A stretch of DNA of 64,000 nt, from positions 28,492 to 92,491 of the forward strand of contig JABTBR010000026.1 of the NCBI GenBank assembly GCA_013284265.1. Direction: 5' to 3'. Position numbers and translations under genes: made by a program. How positions within the stretch are numbered: position 1 is the first letter of the stretch; the number at the start of each line of letters is the position of its first letter. The DNA is from Oxalobacteraceae bacterium (GTDB lineage: Bacteria > Pseudomonadota > Gammaproteobacteria > Burkholderiales > Burkholderiaceae_D). The notes under the pieces were generated by a model that was not told the DNA's origin, ran no database searches, and saw nothing but the letters and a program-made list of their open reading frames with translations. Positions 10,267 to 20,863 of the stretch are shown here, piece after piece.

Positions 10267-11460
10267 ATGAAACGTGCATTCATCCTCCTGCTAGATTCCT
10301 TCGGTCTGGGCGCCACGCCCGACGCGGCCAAGTACAACGACATCGGCGCCAACACCTTCGGCCACATCGCCTCCTGGGCCGCGGCCCAGGGCACGCCGAT
10401 GGACCTGCCGACGCTCGAAGGCCTGGGCCTGGCCGCCGCCGCGCATACCGCCTGCGGCGAGTGGGCCGCCGGCTTCAACCAGCGCGAAGGCTTCGGCGCT
10501 GCCTACGGCGCGGCGCGCGAGCGCTCCACCGGCAAGGACACCCAGAGCGGCCACTGGGAAATCGCCGGCGTGCCGGTGGAATTCGACTGGGGCTACTTCC
10601 CGCGCACCACGCCATCGTTCCCGGCTGAACTGACGGCGCGCCTGCAGCAGCTGGGCGAGGTGCCCGGCTTCCTGGGCGACTGCCACGCCTCCGGCACCGA
10701 CATCATCAACAAGCATGGCGACGAGCATGTGGCCAGCGGCAAGCCGATCATCTACACCTCGGCCGACTCGGTGCTGCAGATCGCCGCGCACGAGGAATCG
10801 TTCGGGCTGGAACGCCTGTACGCGCTGTGCGAAATCGCCTTCAAGCTGGTCGAGCCCTACAACATCGGCCGCGTGATCGCGCGTCCGTTTACCGGCAGCG
10901 ACGGCAAGTACACCCGCACCTTCAACCGCCACGATTACGCGGTGGCGCCACCCGCGCCGACGCTGCTGGACCACGTCAAGGATGGCGGCGGCGAAGTCAT
11001 CGCGCTGGGCAAGATCAGCGACATCTTCGCCACCCAGGGCGTATCGCGCGTGGTCAAGGGCATTGACAATATGGCCCTGTTCGACGCGCTGCTCAAGGTC
11101 AGCGACGAAGCCGGCGACGGCTCGCTGACCTTCGTCAACTTCGTCGACTTCGACCAGGCCTTCGGCCACCGCCGCGACGTCACCGGCTACTCGAACGCGC
11201 TGCACGAGATGGATGCGCGCCTGCCGGAATTCATCGCCAGGCTGCAGCCGGGCGACCTGGTGGTGATCACCGCCGACCACGGCTGCGATCCGACCTGGCC
11301 CGGTTCCGACCACACCCGCGAACATATTCCGATGATCTTCTTCGGCCCGGACGTGCAGCCGCGCGCGCTCGGCATCTCCGAAACCTTTGCCGACATCGGC
11401 CAGACCCTGGCCCATCACCTTGGCGTTCAACCACTCTCGAACGGAAGCAATCTGTTATGA
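10267..11460 (+). CDS. deoB: Phosphopentomutase
   Basis: 397 residues, typical for DeoB. It interconverts (deoxy)ribose 1-phosphate and 5-phosphate, using two metal ions and an alkaline-phosphatase-type fold. Visible are the N-terminal metal site LLDSFGLGATPDA, GHWEIAG, and the C-terminal metal ligands in ITADHGCDPTWPGSDHTREH. The start has CGGAG upstream. The last codons overlap the deoC start by 4 bp (ATGA), so deoB and deoC are translationally coupled. Confidence 0.95.
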   Translation: MKRAFILLLDSFGLGATPDAAKYNDIGANTFGHIASWAAAQGTPMDLPTLEGLGLAAAAHTACGEWAAGFNQREGFGAAYGAARERSTGKDTQSGHWEIAGVPVEFDWGYFPRTTPSFPAELTARLQQLGEVPGFLGDCHASGTDIINKHGDEHVASGKPIIYTSADSVLQIAAHEESFGLERLYALCEIAFKLVEPYNIGRVIARPFTGSDGKYTRTFNRHDYAVAPPAPTLLDHVKDGGGEVIALGKISDIFATQGVSRVVKGIDNMALFDALLKVSDEAGDGSLTFVNFVDFDQAFGHRRDVTGYSNALHEMDARLPEFIARLQPGDLVVITADHGCDPTWPGSDHTREHIPMIFFGPDVQPRALGISETFADIGQTLAHHLGVQPLSNGSNLL

Positions 11461-12419
11461 CCATCATTACCGGCTTCAAGCGCAACGAAGCGGTCGGCCT
11501 GGATCTGGGCTGGATCAATCATCTGCATGTGAACAAATCGGCGGCGGACCGCCGCGCGGCCAGCCTGGCCAACCGCCGCACCGTCAAGAAGGAATACCAG
11601 GCGGCCTGGCTGGTCAAGGCCATCGGCCTGATCGACCTGACCACGCTGTCGGGCGACGATACGCCGGGCCGCGTCGAGCGCCTGTGCATGAAGGCCATGC
11701 GTCCGCTGCGCGCCGACCTGGTGGCCGCGCTGGGCCTGCAGGATGTGCCGCTGACGACCGGCGCCGTATGCGTCTACCACGAGATGATCAAGCCGGCCGC
11801 GCAGGTGCTGCAAGGCCGCCTGCCGATCGCCGCCGTGTCGACCGGCTTCCCGGCCGGCCTGACCAGCATGGAAACCAAGGTGCGCGAGATCGAACTGTCG
11901 GTCGCCGCCGGTGCTTCCGAGATCGACATCGTCATCACCCGCCAGCACGTGCTGACCGGGAACTGGCAGGCGCTGTATGACGAAATGGTGGCTTACCGCA
12001 AAGCCTGCGGCGAAGCGCATGTGAAGGCCATCCTGGCCACCGGCGAACTGGTGACGCTGGAGAACGTGGCCAAGGCCTCGTGGGTATGCATGATGGCCGG
12101 CGCCGACTTTATCAAGACCTCCACCGGCAAGGAGCCGGTGAACGCGACGATTCCCGTGTCGCTGACGATGGTGCGCGCGATCCGCGAATACCACGAGCAG
12201 ACCGGCTTCAAGATCGGCTACAAGCCGGCCGGCGGCGTCAGCACGGCCAAGGCCGCGCTGCAGTACCTGACCCTGATGAAGGAAGAACTGGGCAACGAGT
12301 GGCTGGAGCCGCATCTGTTCCGCATCGGCGCATCGAGCCTGCTGACGGACATCGAGCGCCAGCTGGAGCATTACGTGACCGGCCACTACTCGGCCGCGCA
12401 TCGTCACGCTCAACCCTAA
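11457..12419 (+). CDS. deoC: Deoxyribose-phosphate aldolase
   Basis: 320 residues, about 60 longer than E. coli DeoC because of an N-terminal extension that precedes the TIM barrel (starting about LIDLTTLSGDDT). It cleaves 2-deoxyribose 5-phosphate to acetaldehyde and glyceraldehyde 3-phosphate. The Schiff-base lysine lies in ADFIKTSTGKEP and the second catalytic lysine in GYKPAGGVST. ATG overlaps the deoB stop. The acetaldehyde it makes is the likely substrate of the next gene, an aldehyde dehydrogenase 35 bp downstream. Confidence 0.93.
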   Translation: MTIITGFKRNEAVGLDLGWINHLHVNKSAADRRAASLANRRTVKKEYQAAWLVKAIGLIDLTTLSGDDTPGRVERLCMKAMRPLRADLVAALGLQDVPLTTGAVCVYHEMIKPAAQVLQGRLPIAAVSTGFPAGLTSMETKVREIELSVAAGASEIDIVITRQHVLTGNWQALYDEMVAYRKACGEAHVKAILATGELVTLENVAKASWVCMMAGADFIKTSTGKEPVNATIPVSLTMVRAIREYHEQTGFKIGYKPAGGVSTAKAALQYLTLMKEELGNEWLEPHLFRIGASSLLTDIERQLEHYVTGHYSAAHRHAQP

Positions 12420-12454
12420 TCGAACGCACACGCACGCACATCAACGGATTCGTC

Positions 12455-14833
12455 ATGCCAACAATCAAAGAGATTTTATCCACCATGGACTACGGCCCCG
12501 CACCAGAGAGCACCAAGGAAGCGCAAGCCTGGCTGGAGCAGCACGCGCGCACCTTCGGCCTGTTCATCGACAATGCCTGGAGTGAGCCGGGCGAGCTGTT
12601 CGCCTCCACCAATCCGGCCGATGCCACGCCATTGGCGCAGCTGACGCAGGCGAGCGGCGACGATGTGGACCGCGCCGTGGCCGCGGCGCGGCGCGCCCAG
12701 CCGCAATGGCAAGCCTTGGGCGGCCATGGCCGCGCGCGCGTGATGTACGCGCTGGCGCGCCAGCTGCAAAAGCATGCGCGCCTGTTCGCCGTGCTGGAAA
12801 CCCTGGACAACGGCAAGACCATCCGCGAGACGCGCGACGTCGACATGCCGCTGGCCGCGCGCCATTTCTACTATCACGCCGGCTGGGCGCAATTGCAGGC
12901 GGAAGAATTCGCCGACCATCGCGCCGTGGGCGTGGTGGGCCAGATCGTGCCCTGGAATTTCCCGCTGCTGATGCTGGCGTGGAAAATCGCGCCGGCACTG
13001 GCGGCCGGTAACACGGTCGTGTTCAAGCCGGCCGAATTCACTTCGCTGACGGCGCTGCTGTTCGCCGAGATCTGCCAGCAGGCCGGCGTGCCGGCCGGCG
13101 TGGTCAATATCGTCACCGGCGATGGCCGCGTGGGCGAAGCCATCGTCAACCATCCTGGCATCGACAAGCTGGCCTTTACCGGTTCGACCGAAGTGGGCCG
13201 CCTGATCCGCGGCGCCACCGCCGGCAGCGGCAAGAAGCTGTCGCTGGAACTGGGCGGCAAGTCGCCCTTCATCGTGTTTGAAGACGCCGACCTGGATGCC
13301 GCCGTCGAAGGCCTGGTCGATTCGATCTGGTTCAACCAGGGCCAGGTCTGCTGCGCCGGTTCGCGCCTGCTGGTACAGGAGTCGGTCGAGCAGCGCTTCC
13401 TGGCCAAGCTGCGCGCGCGCATGGACAAACTGACCCTCGGCTCGCCGCTGGACAAGTCGATCGACATCGGCGCGCTGGTCGATCCGGTACAGCAGCAGCG
13501 CATCGCCGCGCTGGTCGATTCGGCCCGCGCCGAAGGCTGCACCGTGTATCAGCCGGCCTGCGAACTGCCTGCCAATGGCTCGTGGTTCCCGCCGACCCTG
13601 ATCACCGGCGCCTCCACCTCGGCCGCCGTGGCCCAGGCCGAGATCTTCGGTCCGGTGCTGGTGGCGATGAGCTTCCGCACTCCGCCGGAAGCGGTTCAGC
13701 TGGCGAACAACACCGTCTACGGCCTGGCCGCCTGCGTCTGGAGCGAGAACATCAGCCTGGCGCTCGATGTGGCGCCGCAGATCAAGGCTGGCGTGGTGTG
13801 GATCAATACCGCCAACCAGTTCGACGCCGCTTGCGGCTTCGGCGGCTACCGCGAATCGGGCTATGGCCGCGAAGGCGGCCGCGAAGGCATGTACGAATAC
13901 CTGGTGCCGCTGTCGGAAGATGCGCGTCCGGCCGCACCGTTGCTGCCAACTCCTGGCAAGGCCAAGGCCGCCGCCAGCGCCGACCCGTTCGCGCTGGACC
14001 GCACCGCCAAGCTCTATATCGGCGGCAAGCAGGCACGCCCGGATGGCGCCTACACCCGCGCGATCCATGGCGCCAGCGGCGCCGTGGTCGGCGAAGTGGG
14101 CGAGGGCAACCGCAAGGACATCCGCAATGCGGTGGAAGCGGCGCACAAGGCCGGCGGCTGGGCCAAGGCGACTTCGCACAACCGCGCGCAGGTGCTGTAC
14201 TACATCGCCGAAAACCTGGCGGCGCGCGCCACCGAGTTCGCCGAGCGCATCCGCTCCATGACCGGCAGCGCGCAGGCCGAACAGGAAGTGCAGGCCGCCA
14301 TCGAGCGCCTGTTCTACTACGGCGCCTGGGCCGACAAATATGACGGCCTGGCCCATCAGCCGCCTATGCACGGCATTACCGTGGCGCTCAATGAGCCGGT
14401 CGGCGTGATCGGTATCGTCTGCCCGAACGAGTCGCCGCTGCTGGGCTTCATCGCGCTGGTGGCGCCGGCGATCGCGCTGGGCAACCGCGTGGTGGTGGTG
14501 CCGTCGGAAGCATTCCCGCTGTCGGCCACCGATCTGTACCAGGTGTTCGATACCTCGGATTTGCCGGGCGGCGTGGTCAACATCGTCACCGGCAGCGCCG
14601 ACGAACTGGCGCGCACGCTGGCGACCCACGGCGACATCGATGCGGTGTGGCGCCACGACGGTTCGGCCGAAGGCTGCGCCGAAGTCGAACGCCTGTCGGC
14701 GGCCTCGCTCAAGCGCACCTGGGTGGGCGGCGGCAAGGGACGCGACTGGTATAGTACCGCCCAAAGTGGCGGCCGCGCCGTGCTGGCGCACGCCTCGCAA
14801 GTGAAGAATGTGTGGATCCCTTACGGGGTCTGA
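12455..14833 (+). CDS. Double-domain aldehyde dehydrogenase (ALDH16 type)
   Basis: 792 residues. Residues about 30-490 are a full ALDH catalytic domain: PWNFPLLMLAWKIAPALAAG, FTGSTEVGR, LELGGKSPF and catalytic Cys299 in NQGQVCCAG. Residues about 510-790 repeat the ALDH N-terminal half (KLYIGGKQARPDGAYTRAI, PVGVIGIVCPNESPLLGF) but lack a GQxC nucleophile. Such a second, inactive ALDH domain is the hallmark of ALDH16. ATG 12455 is chosen because the open frame upstream lies inside deoC. Its place between deoC and deoA implies oxidation of the acetaldehyde released by DeoC; that substrate is inferred. Confidence 0.85.
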   Translation: MPTIKEILSTMDYGPAPESTKEAQAWLEQHARTFGLFIDNAWSEPGELFASTNPADATPLAQLTQASGDDVDRAVAAARRAQPQWQALGGHGRARVMYALARQLQKHARLFAVLETLDNGKTIRETRDVDMPLAARHFYYHAGWAQLQAEEFADHRAVGVVGQIVPWNFPLLMLAWKIAPALAAGNTVVFKPAEFTSLTALLFAEICQQAGVPAGVVNIVTGDGRVGEAIVNHPGIDKLAFTGSTEVGRLIRGATAGSGKKLSLELGGKSPFIVFEDADLDAAVEGLVDSIWFNQGQVCCAGSRLLVQESVEQRFLAKLRARMDKLTLGSPLDKSIDIGALVDPVQQQRIAALVDSARAEGCTVYQPACELPANGSWFPPTLITGASTSAAVAQAEIFGPVLVAMSFRTPPEAVQLANNTVYGLAACVWSENISLALDVAPQIKAGVVWINTANQFDAACGFGGYRESGYGREGGREGMYEYLVPLSEDARPAAPLLPTPGKAKAAASADPFALDRTAKLYIGGKQARPDGAYTRAIHGASGAVVGEVGEGNRKDIRNAVEAAHKAGGWAKATSHNRAQVLYYIAENLAARATEFAERIRSMTGSAQAEQEVQAAIERLFYYGAWADKYDGLAHQPPMHGITVALNEPVGVIGIVCPNESPLLGFIALVAPAIALGNRVVVVPSEAFPLSATDLYQVFDTSDLPGGVVNIVTGSADELARTLATHGDIDAVWRHDGSAEGCAEVERLSAASLKRTWVGGGKGRDWYSTAQSGGRAVLAHASQVKNVWIPYGV

Positions 14834-14860
14834 GCAGAACAACAGGAGTAAGAGACCACC

Positions 14861-16183
14861 ATGTTTTTACCTCAAGAGATCATCCGCAAGAAGCGTGACG
14901 GCGGCGTCATGAGCGCCGAAGAGATCCAGTTCTTCGTGCGCGGCATCACCGACGGCAGCGTCACCGAAGGCCAGATCGCGGCGCTGGCCATGGCCGTGTT
15001 CTTCAACGACATGACGATGGACGAACGCGTGGCCTTTACGCTGGCCATGCGCGACTCCGGCGAAGTGCTGGACTGGCGCGCGCTGAACCTGAACGGCCCG
15101 GTGGTGGACAAGCATTCCACCGGCGGCGTGGGCGACGTGGTGTCGCTGCTGCTGGGCCCCATGATCGCCGCTTGCGGCGGCTATGTGCCGATGATCTCGG
15201 GCCGCGGCCTGGGTCACACCGGCGGCACGCTGGATAAATTCGATGCGATTCCCGGCTACTGCACGGTGCCGGACAATGCGCTGTTCCGCAAGGTGGTGCA
15301 GGACGTGGGCGTGGCCATCATCGGCCAGACCGCCTCGCTGGCGCCGTCGGACAAGCGTTTCTACAGCATTCGCGATACCACCGGCACGGTGGAATCGGTG
15401 GCCATGATCACCGGCTCCATCCTGTCGAAGAAACTGTCGGCCGGCCTTGATGCGCTGGTGATGGATGTGAAGGTGGGCAGCGGCGCCTTCATGCCGACTT
15501 ACGCCAAGTCGGTGGAACTGGCCGAGAGCATTGTCGGTGTCGGCAACGGCGCGGGCATGCATACTTCCGCCATCCTGACGGATATGAACGAATCGCTGGC
15601 GCCTTACGCCGGCAACGCGCTGGAAGTACGCGGCGCGATGGATTATCTGACTGGAAAATCGCGTCCGGCGCGCCTGCACGAAGTGACGATGGCGCTGTGC
15701 GCCGAGATGCTGGTGCTGGGCAAGCTGGCCGATACGGAGCAGGCTGCGCGCGTCAAGCTGCAGGCCGCGCTCGATAGCGGCGCGGCGGCCGAGCGCTTTG
15801 CGCGCATGGTGACGGCGCTGGGCGGCCCGGCCGATTTGCTGGAACAGCCGGACCGCCATCTGGAGCGCGCGCCGATCGTGGTGCCGGTGCCGGCGCTGCA
15901 GGCGGGTTACGCCAGCAATACCGATTGCCGCGGTATCGGACTGGCTGTGGTTAGCCTGGGCGGTGGTCGCCGCCGTCCGGCCGATGCGATCGACTTTGCC
16001 GTTGGTCTGACCGAGCTGGTGGGGCTGGGCGAGCAGATCGCCGTGGGGCAGCCACTGGCCATCGTGCATGCGCGTACCGAGGCGGCTGCCGAGCAGGCGG
16101 TGCGCGAAGTGCAGCAGGCTTACCAGATCAGCGCCAGCGCGGGCGAAGCCAATCCGGTGGTGTACCGTACGATTCGGCCGTAA
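14861..16183 (+). CDS. deoA: Thymidine phosphorylase
   Basis: 440 residues, typical of DeoA. It phosphorolyses thymidine and deoxyuridine to base and deoxyribose 1-phosphate. The family signature is clear: [40 protein letters not shown], and [13 protein letters not shown]. The C-terminal domain carries [20 protein letters not shown] and [11 protein letters not shown] good Shine-Dalgarno (CAGGAG) precedes ATG 14861. It supplies the substrate for deoB and thymine/uracil for reductive degradation. Confidence 0.95.
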   Translation: MFLPQEIIRKKRDGGVMSAEEIQFFVRGITDGSVTEGQIAALAMAVFFNDMTMDERVAFTLAMRDSGEVLDWRALNLNGPVVDKHSTGGVGDVVSLLLGPMIAACGGYVPMISGRGLGHTGGTLDKFDAIPGYCTVPDNALFRKVVQDVGVAIIGQTASLAPSDKRFYSIRDTTGTVESVAMITGSILSKKLSAGLDALVMDVKVGSGAFMPTYAKSVELAESIVGVGNGAGMHTSAILTDMNESLAPYAGNALEVRGAMDYLTGKSRPARLHEVTMALCAEMLVLGKLADTEQAARVKLQAALDSGAAAERFARMVTALGGPADLLEQPDRHLERAPIVVPVPALQAGYASNTDCRGIGLAVVSLGGGRRRPADAIDFAVGLTELVGLGEQIAVGQPLAIVHARTEAAAEQAVREVQQAYQISASAGEANPVVYRTIRP

Positions 16184-16190
16184 GTAATTT

Positions 16191-16292
16191 AAAACCCACG
16201 GCGTAACCCTGGGGGCCTGCCCCGAAGGGACAGGCGGGGCGCAGCCCCTCCCCGGACCCCGGTTCAGACCCCGGCTCTTTGCCGTGGGTTTT
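16191..16292 (+). repeat. Dispersed palindromic repeat, copy A (long form)
   Basis: Outer 12-bp arms AAAACCCACGGC and GCCGTGGGTTTT enclose GTAACCCTGGGG on the left and GGCTCTTT on the right. The usual GGGTCTGACCC core is replaced by a longer C/G-rich hairpin (16215-16270). About 102 bp, between deoA and cdd, which read the same way. Forward orientation as defined by copies B and E. Confidence 0.8.
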
Positions 16293-16334
16293 AAGCCGGC
16301 CGCCGGCTCGCGCAGAATTAAAACAGGAAACGCT

Positions 16335-17965
<1,631 letters not shown>

Positions 17966-17980
17966 GTCACGGGATAAGCC

Positions 17981-18072
17981 TTTAAAACCTACGGCTTACC
18001 CCTTTAAAACCCACGGCGTAACCCTGGGGTCTGACCCGCCGGGTCAGACCCCGGCTCTTTGCCTTGGGTTTT
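17981..18072 (+). repeat. Dispersed palindromic repeat, copy B, with duplicated left end
   Basis: The 67-bp unit at 18006-18072 has outer arms AAAACCCACGGC and GCCTTGGGTTTT. Its inner perfect hairpin is GGGGTCTGACCC / GGGTCAGACCCC. The left end is duplicated in tandem as a 22-bp unit (17981-18002 and 18003-18024). It fills most of the gap between the convergent deaminase and VOC genes. Confidence 0.85.
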
Positions 18073-18097
18073 AAAAAGGTCCCCGGCTCTTTGACGC

Positions 18098-18523
18098 TCA
18101 TTCCCATGGGTCGTAGGTGCCGATACTCCAGATGTGCCCCTCGGGATCGCTGCAGGTGAACCCTCTGCCACCGTAATCTTCATCCTTGATATCGAGCAGA
18201 ATTTTCGCGCCGGCTTCCAGCGCGCGCCCGTACACCAGATCCGCATCGTGCACGATCAGGTAGGAGCTTTGCGTGACCTTGCTGCCGATCTCGGAAGGCT
18301 GCTTCATCAGCCGGCCGAATTCTGTATCGAAGATGGAACCGAGCATAATCATCCCGTTCCCATATGCCAGCTGGGCGTGGGCGATGCTGCCGTCTTCATT
18401 CGGTACGACCAGCTGTTTCTGAAAGCCGAAGGTGGCGCACAGCCACTCGATGGCGGCGGGGGCATCGCGGTAGCGCAGGCAAGGCACGACCGTGGTCCTG
18501 GTTTCTTTGGGTATCGTTGACAT
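18098..18523 (-). CDS. VOC (glyoxalase/bleomycin-resistance-like) family protein
   Basis: 141 residues with the paired beta-alpha-beta-beta-beta modules of the vicinal-oxygen-chelate fold: VVPCLRYRDAPAAIEWLCATFGF in the first half and EAGAKILLDIKDEDYGGRGF then DPEGHIWSIGTYDPWE in the second. The ending DPEGHxW is usual in uncharacterised PhnB-like or YdeN-like relatives. ATG 18523 has AGGGAG upstream on the minus strand. Metal and substrate cannot be assigned. Confidence 0.75.
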   Translation of the reverse strand: MSTIPKETRTTVVPCLRYRDAPAAIEWLCATFGFQKQLVVPNEDGSIAHAQLAYGNGMIMLGSIFDTEFGRLMKQPSEIGSKVTQSSYLIVHDADLVYGRALEAGAKILLDIKDEDYGGRGFTCSDPEGHIWSIGTYDPWE

Positions 18524-18761
18524 CGTTCTCTCCCTTTGGTGGCTGGAACAACTTCGATCACGGATTTCGGTGGCAGGTTCGCAGCGCCGCAGCAAAAAAA
18601 GCCATGCCTTGACGGCGCGCAGATGGGGGCTAAAACGGCCGGGCCGGCGTGGAACAGAAGAGACAAACGCGTGCATGCGCAGGCTGGCACAGGCCTGCCG
18701 TGCGCTCAATATAGACTAGTGCGCCCGCCACCACAATCGAAGAATGGCGGCGGCCACCACG

Positions 18762-19526
18762 CTACATTTGCTGGAATAAATGGGCATTGCCGCGGCTCAC
18801 CTCAAGTTGCTCATCGAAGTTGCGGATGCGGACCATCTGGCGCCCGCGCAGGTCGCGCGTGACTTCGGCGATGGCGTCCACGCGCACCAGGGTGGAGCGG
18901 TGGATGCGCCAGAATTCGTCGGGATCGAGTTCGTCGGCCAGTTCCTTGAGCGTCTTGCGGATCAGCACTTCCGAGCCCTCGGTCTGCACCCGCGTGTATT
19001 TTTCGTCGGCGCGGAAGAACAGCACTTCGCGCGTGCTGATCATGCGCAGGCTGCTGCCCACCACCGCCTGAATCCAGCGCAGATAGTCCGGCTTGGCCGG
19101 TGCCTGCCCCTGCAGCAGGGCGCTGAGCTGGCGCTCGATATTGGCCGGCGTCTTGCCGAGGCGCGCCTGCAGGCGCGTGCAGGCCATCTTCAGACGTTCG
19201 CCGCCCACGGGCTTGAGCAGGTAGTCGAGCGCGCCCTGTTCAAACGCCTCTATCGCATACTGGTCGTAGGCGGTGACGAACACCAGGTGGCAGCGGTTGA
19301 ACAGCATGCGCGCCGCCTCGATGCCGGACAGGCCGGGCATGCGGATATCGAGGAACACGATGTCGGGCTGGTGCTGTCCGGCCAGCGCCACCGCTTCGAT
19401 GCCGTTGCGCGCTTCGGCCACGATGCGCAGGCCGGGCCAGGCATCGAGCAGGCGGCTGCGCAGCTGGTCGCGCATCGGGTCTTCATCGTCGGCGATCAGC
19501 GCGCTCGCTTGCAGTTGCGGATTCAT
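18762..19526 (-). CDS. LytTR-family response regulator
   Basis: 254 residues. An N-terminal receiver has acidic residues in ADDEDPMRDQL, phospho-acceptor Asp in DIVFLDIRMPG, and Lys in YLLKPVGG. The C-terminal LytTR DNA-binding domain (about 150-250) includes VLFFRADEKYTRVQ and WRIHRSTLVRVDAI. ATG 19526 overlaps the kinase stop (ATGA). LytTR regulators bind paired direct repeats; in proteobacteria such AlgR-like systems control virulence, exopolymers or metabolism. The regulon cannot be read. Confidence 0.88.
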   Translation of the reverse strand: MNPQLQASALIADDEDPMRDQLRSRLLDAWPGLRIVAEARNGIEAVALAGQHQPDIVFLDIRMPGLSGIEAARMLFNRCHLVFVTAYDQYAIEAFEQGALDYLLKPVGGERLKMACTRLQARLGKTPANIERQLSALLQGQAPAKPDYLRWIQAVVGSSLRMISTREVLFFRADEKYTRVQTEGSEVLIRKTLKELADELDPDEFWRIHRSTLVRVDAIAEVTRDLRGRQMVRIRNFDEQLEVSRGNAHLFQQM

Positions 19527-20452
19527 GCCGGGCTCCCGGCGAAGATGTCCGGCGCGTAGGGCAGGCGGATGCTGGCGCGGGTGCCGCCGCTGATCGGCGT
19601 TTCGATCACCAGCTGGGCGCGCTGGCCATGCTGCAGGCGCAGGCGTTCGCGCACATTGGCCAGGCCCACGCCGTCGCGCGCATGCAAGCTGAAACCGGCG
19701 CCGTCGTCGACCACATCGACCTGCAGCATGCCGTTGTCGACGCTGGCGCGCAGGTCGATGCGGCCACCGTCTATCTTCGGTTCCAGGCCATGCTTGATGG
19801 CGTTCTCGATCAGGATCTGCAGCATCATCGGCGGAAAGCTGGCGCTGGAAAATTCGCTCGGCACATCGATCGACACGGCCAGCCGCGATTTCATCCGCGC
19901 CTGCATGATGGCCAGGTAGGCGCGTGCCATGTCGAGCTGGCGGCCCAGGGTACCGCTGCCGCGCGCGCGCATCTGCGGCAGGGTGGCGCGCAGGTAGGCG
20001 ATCAGGTGTTCGTGGATGCGCGCCGCCTGGGGCGGATCGGTTTCGATCAACTGGCCGATCAGGGCCAGGGTGTTGAACAGGAAGTGCGGTTCCACCTGCG
20101 CCTGCAGCGCCGCCATCTGCGCCTCCACCAGGCGCCGTTCCAGCGATTCTTCGCCGGCCTGGGTGCTGGCCTGGCGCGCCTCGATCTCGGCCTTGCGCTT
20201 GCCGCCGGCCAGTACCTTCAGGCCGAAGGACAGCACCAGGAAGCCGGCGAACTGCTCGGGCATCAGGAAGGGCGACGGGACCAGCAGCGCCATCAGGAAC
20301 CAGATCACGGCCAACTGGCGCCAGCTTACCTGTGCCAGCCAGTCGAAGAAGCGCCACCATAGCGTGCTGGCGGTGTCACCCATCTCTCGGATGAATTCGA
20401 GCACGCCGCTGCCACGCCGTGCGGAAGCTTTGGCGCCGCCTTCCTTGCTCAT
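19523..20452 (-). CDS. LytS/AlgZ-like sensor histidine kinase
   Basis: 309 residues. Two membrane segments near the N-terminus (about 44-85; QLAVIWFLMALLVPSPFLM and FAGFLVLSFGLKVLAG) precede a His_kinase dimerisation motif EPHFLFNTLALIGQ. An HATPase domain follows (LQILIENAIKHGLEP, VDDGAGF, GVGLANVRERL). No periplasmic sensor domain is evident. Its start overlaps the preceding small membrane protein stop, and its stop overlaps the regulator start, so all three are translationally coupled. Confidence 0.87.
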   Translation of the reverse strand: MSKEGGAKASARRGSGVLEFIREMGDTASTLWWRFFDWLAQVSWRQLAVIWFLMALLVPSPFLMPEQFAGFLVLSFGLKVLAGGKRKAEIEARQASTQAGEESLERRLVEAQMAALQAQVEPHFLFNTLALIGQLIETDPPQAARIHEHLIAYLRATLPQMRARGSGTLGRQLDMARAYLAIMQARMKSRLAVSIDVPSEFSSASFPPMMLQILIENAIKHGLEPKIDGGRIDLRASVDNGMLQVDVVDDGAGFSLHARDGVGLANVRERLRLQHGQRAQLVIETPISGGTRASIRLPYAPDIFAGSPA

Positions 20453-20715
20453 GGCAGGTGGCGGCGCTGCTGACGGGCGCGGCGGCGGGCGAGGAAGAAC
20501 ACGCCAATGACCAGTTTGACCAGCAGCAGGGCGAGGAACAGCATCAGCGCCAGCGGCACGATGGTCAGCATCACGGCGGCCACCAGGCTGACGGCCAGCA
20601 GCGCCGGCCAGGAGGCGCGCTGCAAGCCATGCATCAGCAGGCGCGCCGTGCGGCCCAGGGCGTGGAACAGGTCGCCCAGCAGTTCGGAAAAGCTTTGGGT
20701 ATACAGTTTGTTCAT
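20449..20715 (-). CDS. Small membrane protein leading the LytS-LytTR operon
   Basis: 88 residues. An N-terminal amphipathic stretch (MNKLYTQSFSELLGDLFHAL) is followed by two hydrophobic segments (about 33-75) and a strongly basic tail, LARRRARQQRRHLP. No family recognised. ATG 20715 has GGAG at good spacing, while an in-frame ATG 12 bp upstream does not. The stop overlaps the kinase ATG, so expression is coupled to the two-component pair, and a role as membrane partner or input subunit of the kinase is a reasonable inference. Confidence 0.65.
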   Translation of the reverse strand: MNKLYTQSFSELLGDLFHALGRTARLLMHGLQRASWPALLAVSLVAAVMLTIVPLALMLFLALLLVKLVIGVFFLARRRARQQRRHLP

Positions 20716-20863
20716 CGTGCGCTCCATGTCGATCGGTGGGATGACATCACTGTAGCAAGCCTGGGCGCCGCTTTGAAGCGGCGTCCGATCAAGTGCCGCT
20801 TTGGCGGGATGACCGGCAGGAAGGGGCGATGAACGGTGGCATCGATTGATGTCCCAGGCCGTA

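Noticed and set aside
12476..14842. A 788-codon reverse-strand open frame over the aldehyde dehydrogenase
   Set aside because: It is antisense to a well-supported ALDH gene, is rich in Arg, His and Gly without any recognisable domain, and arises from GC-rich third-position bias.
20767..20782. Hairpin GCCGCTT-TG-AAGCGGC as terminator
   Set aside because: No T-run follows on either strand, and it lies upstream of the small membrane protein gene rather than at a gene end in the right orientation.
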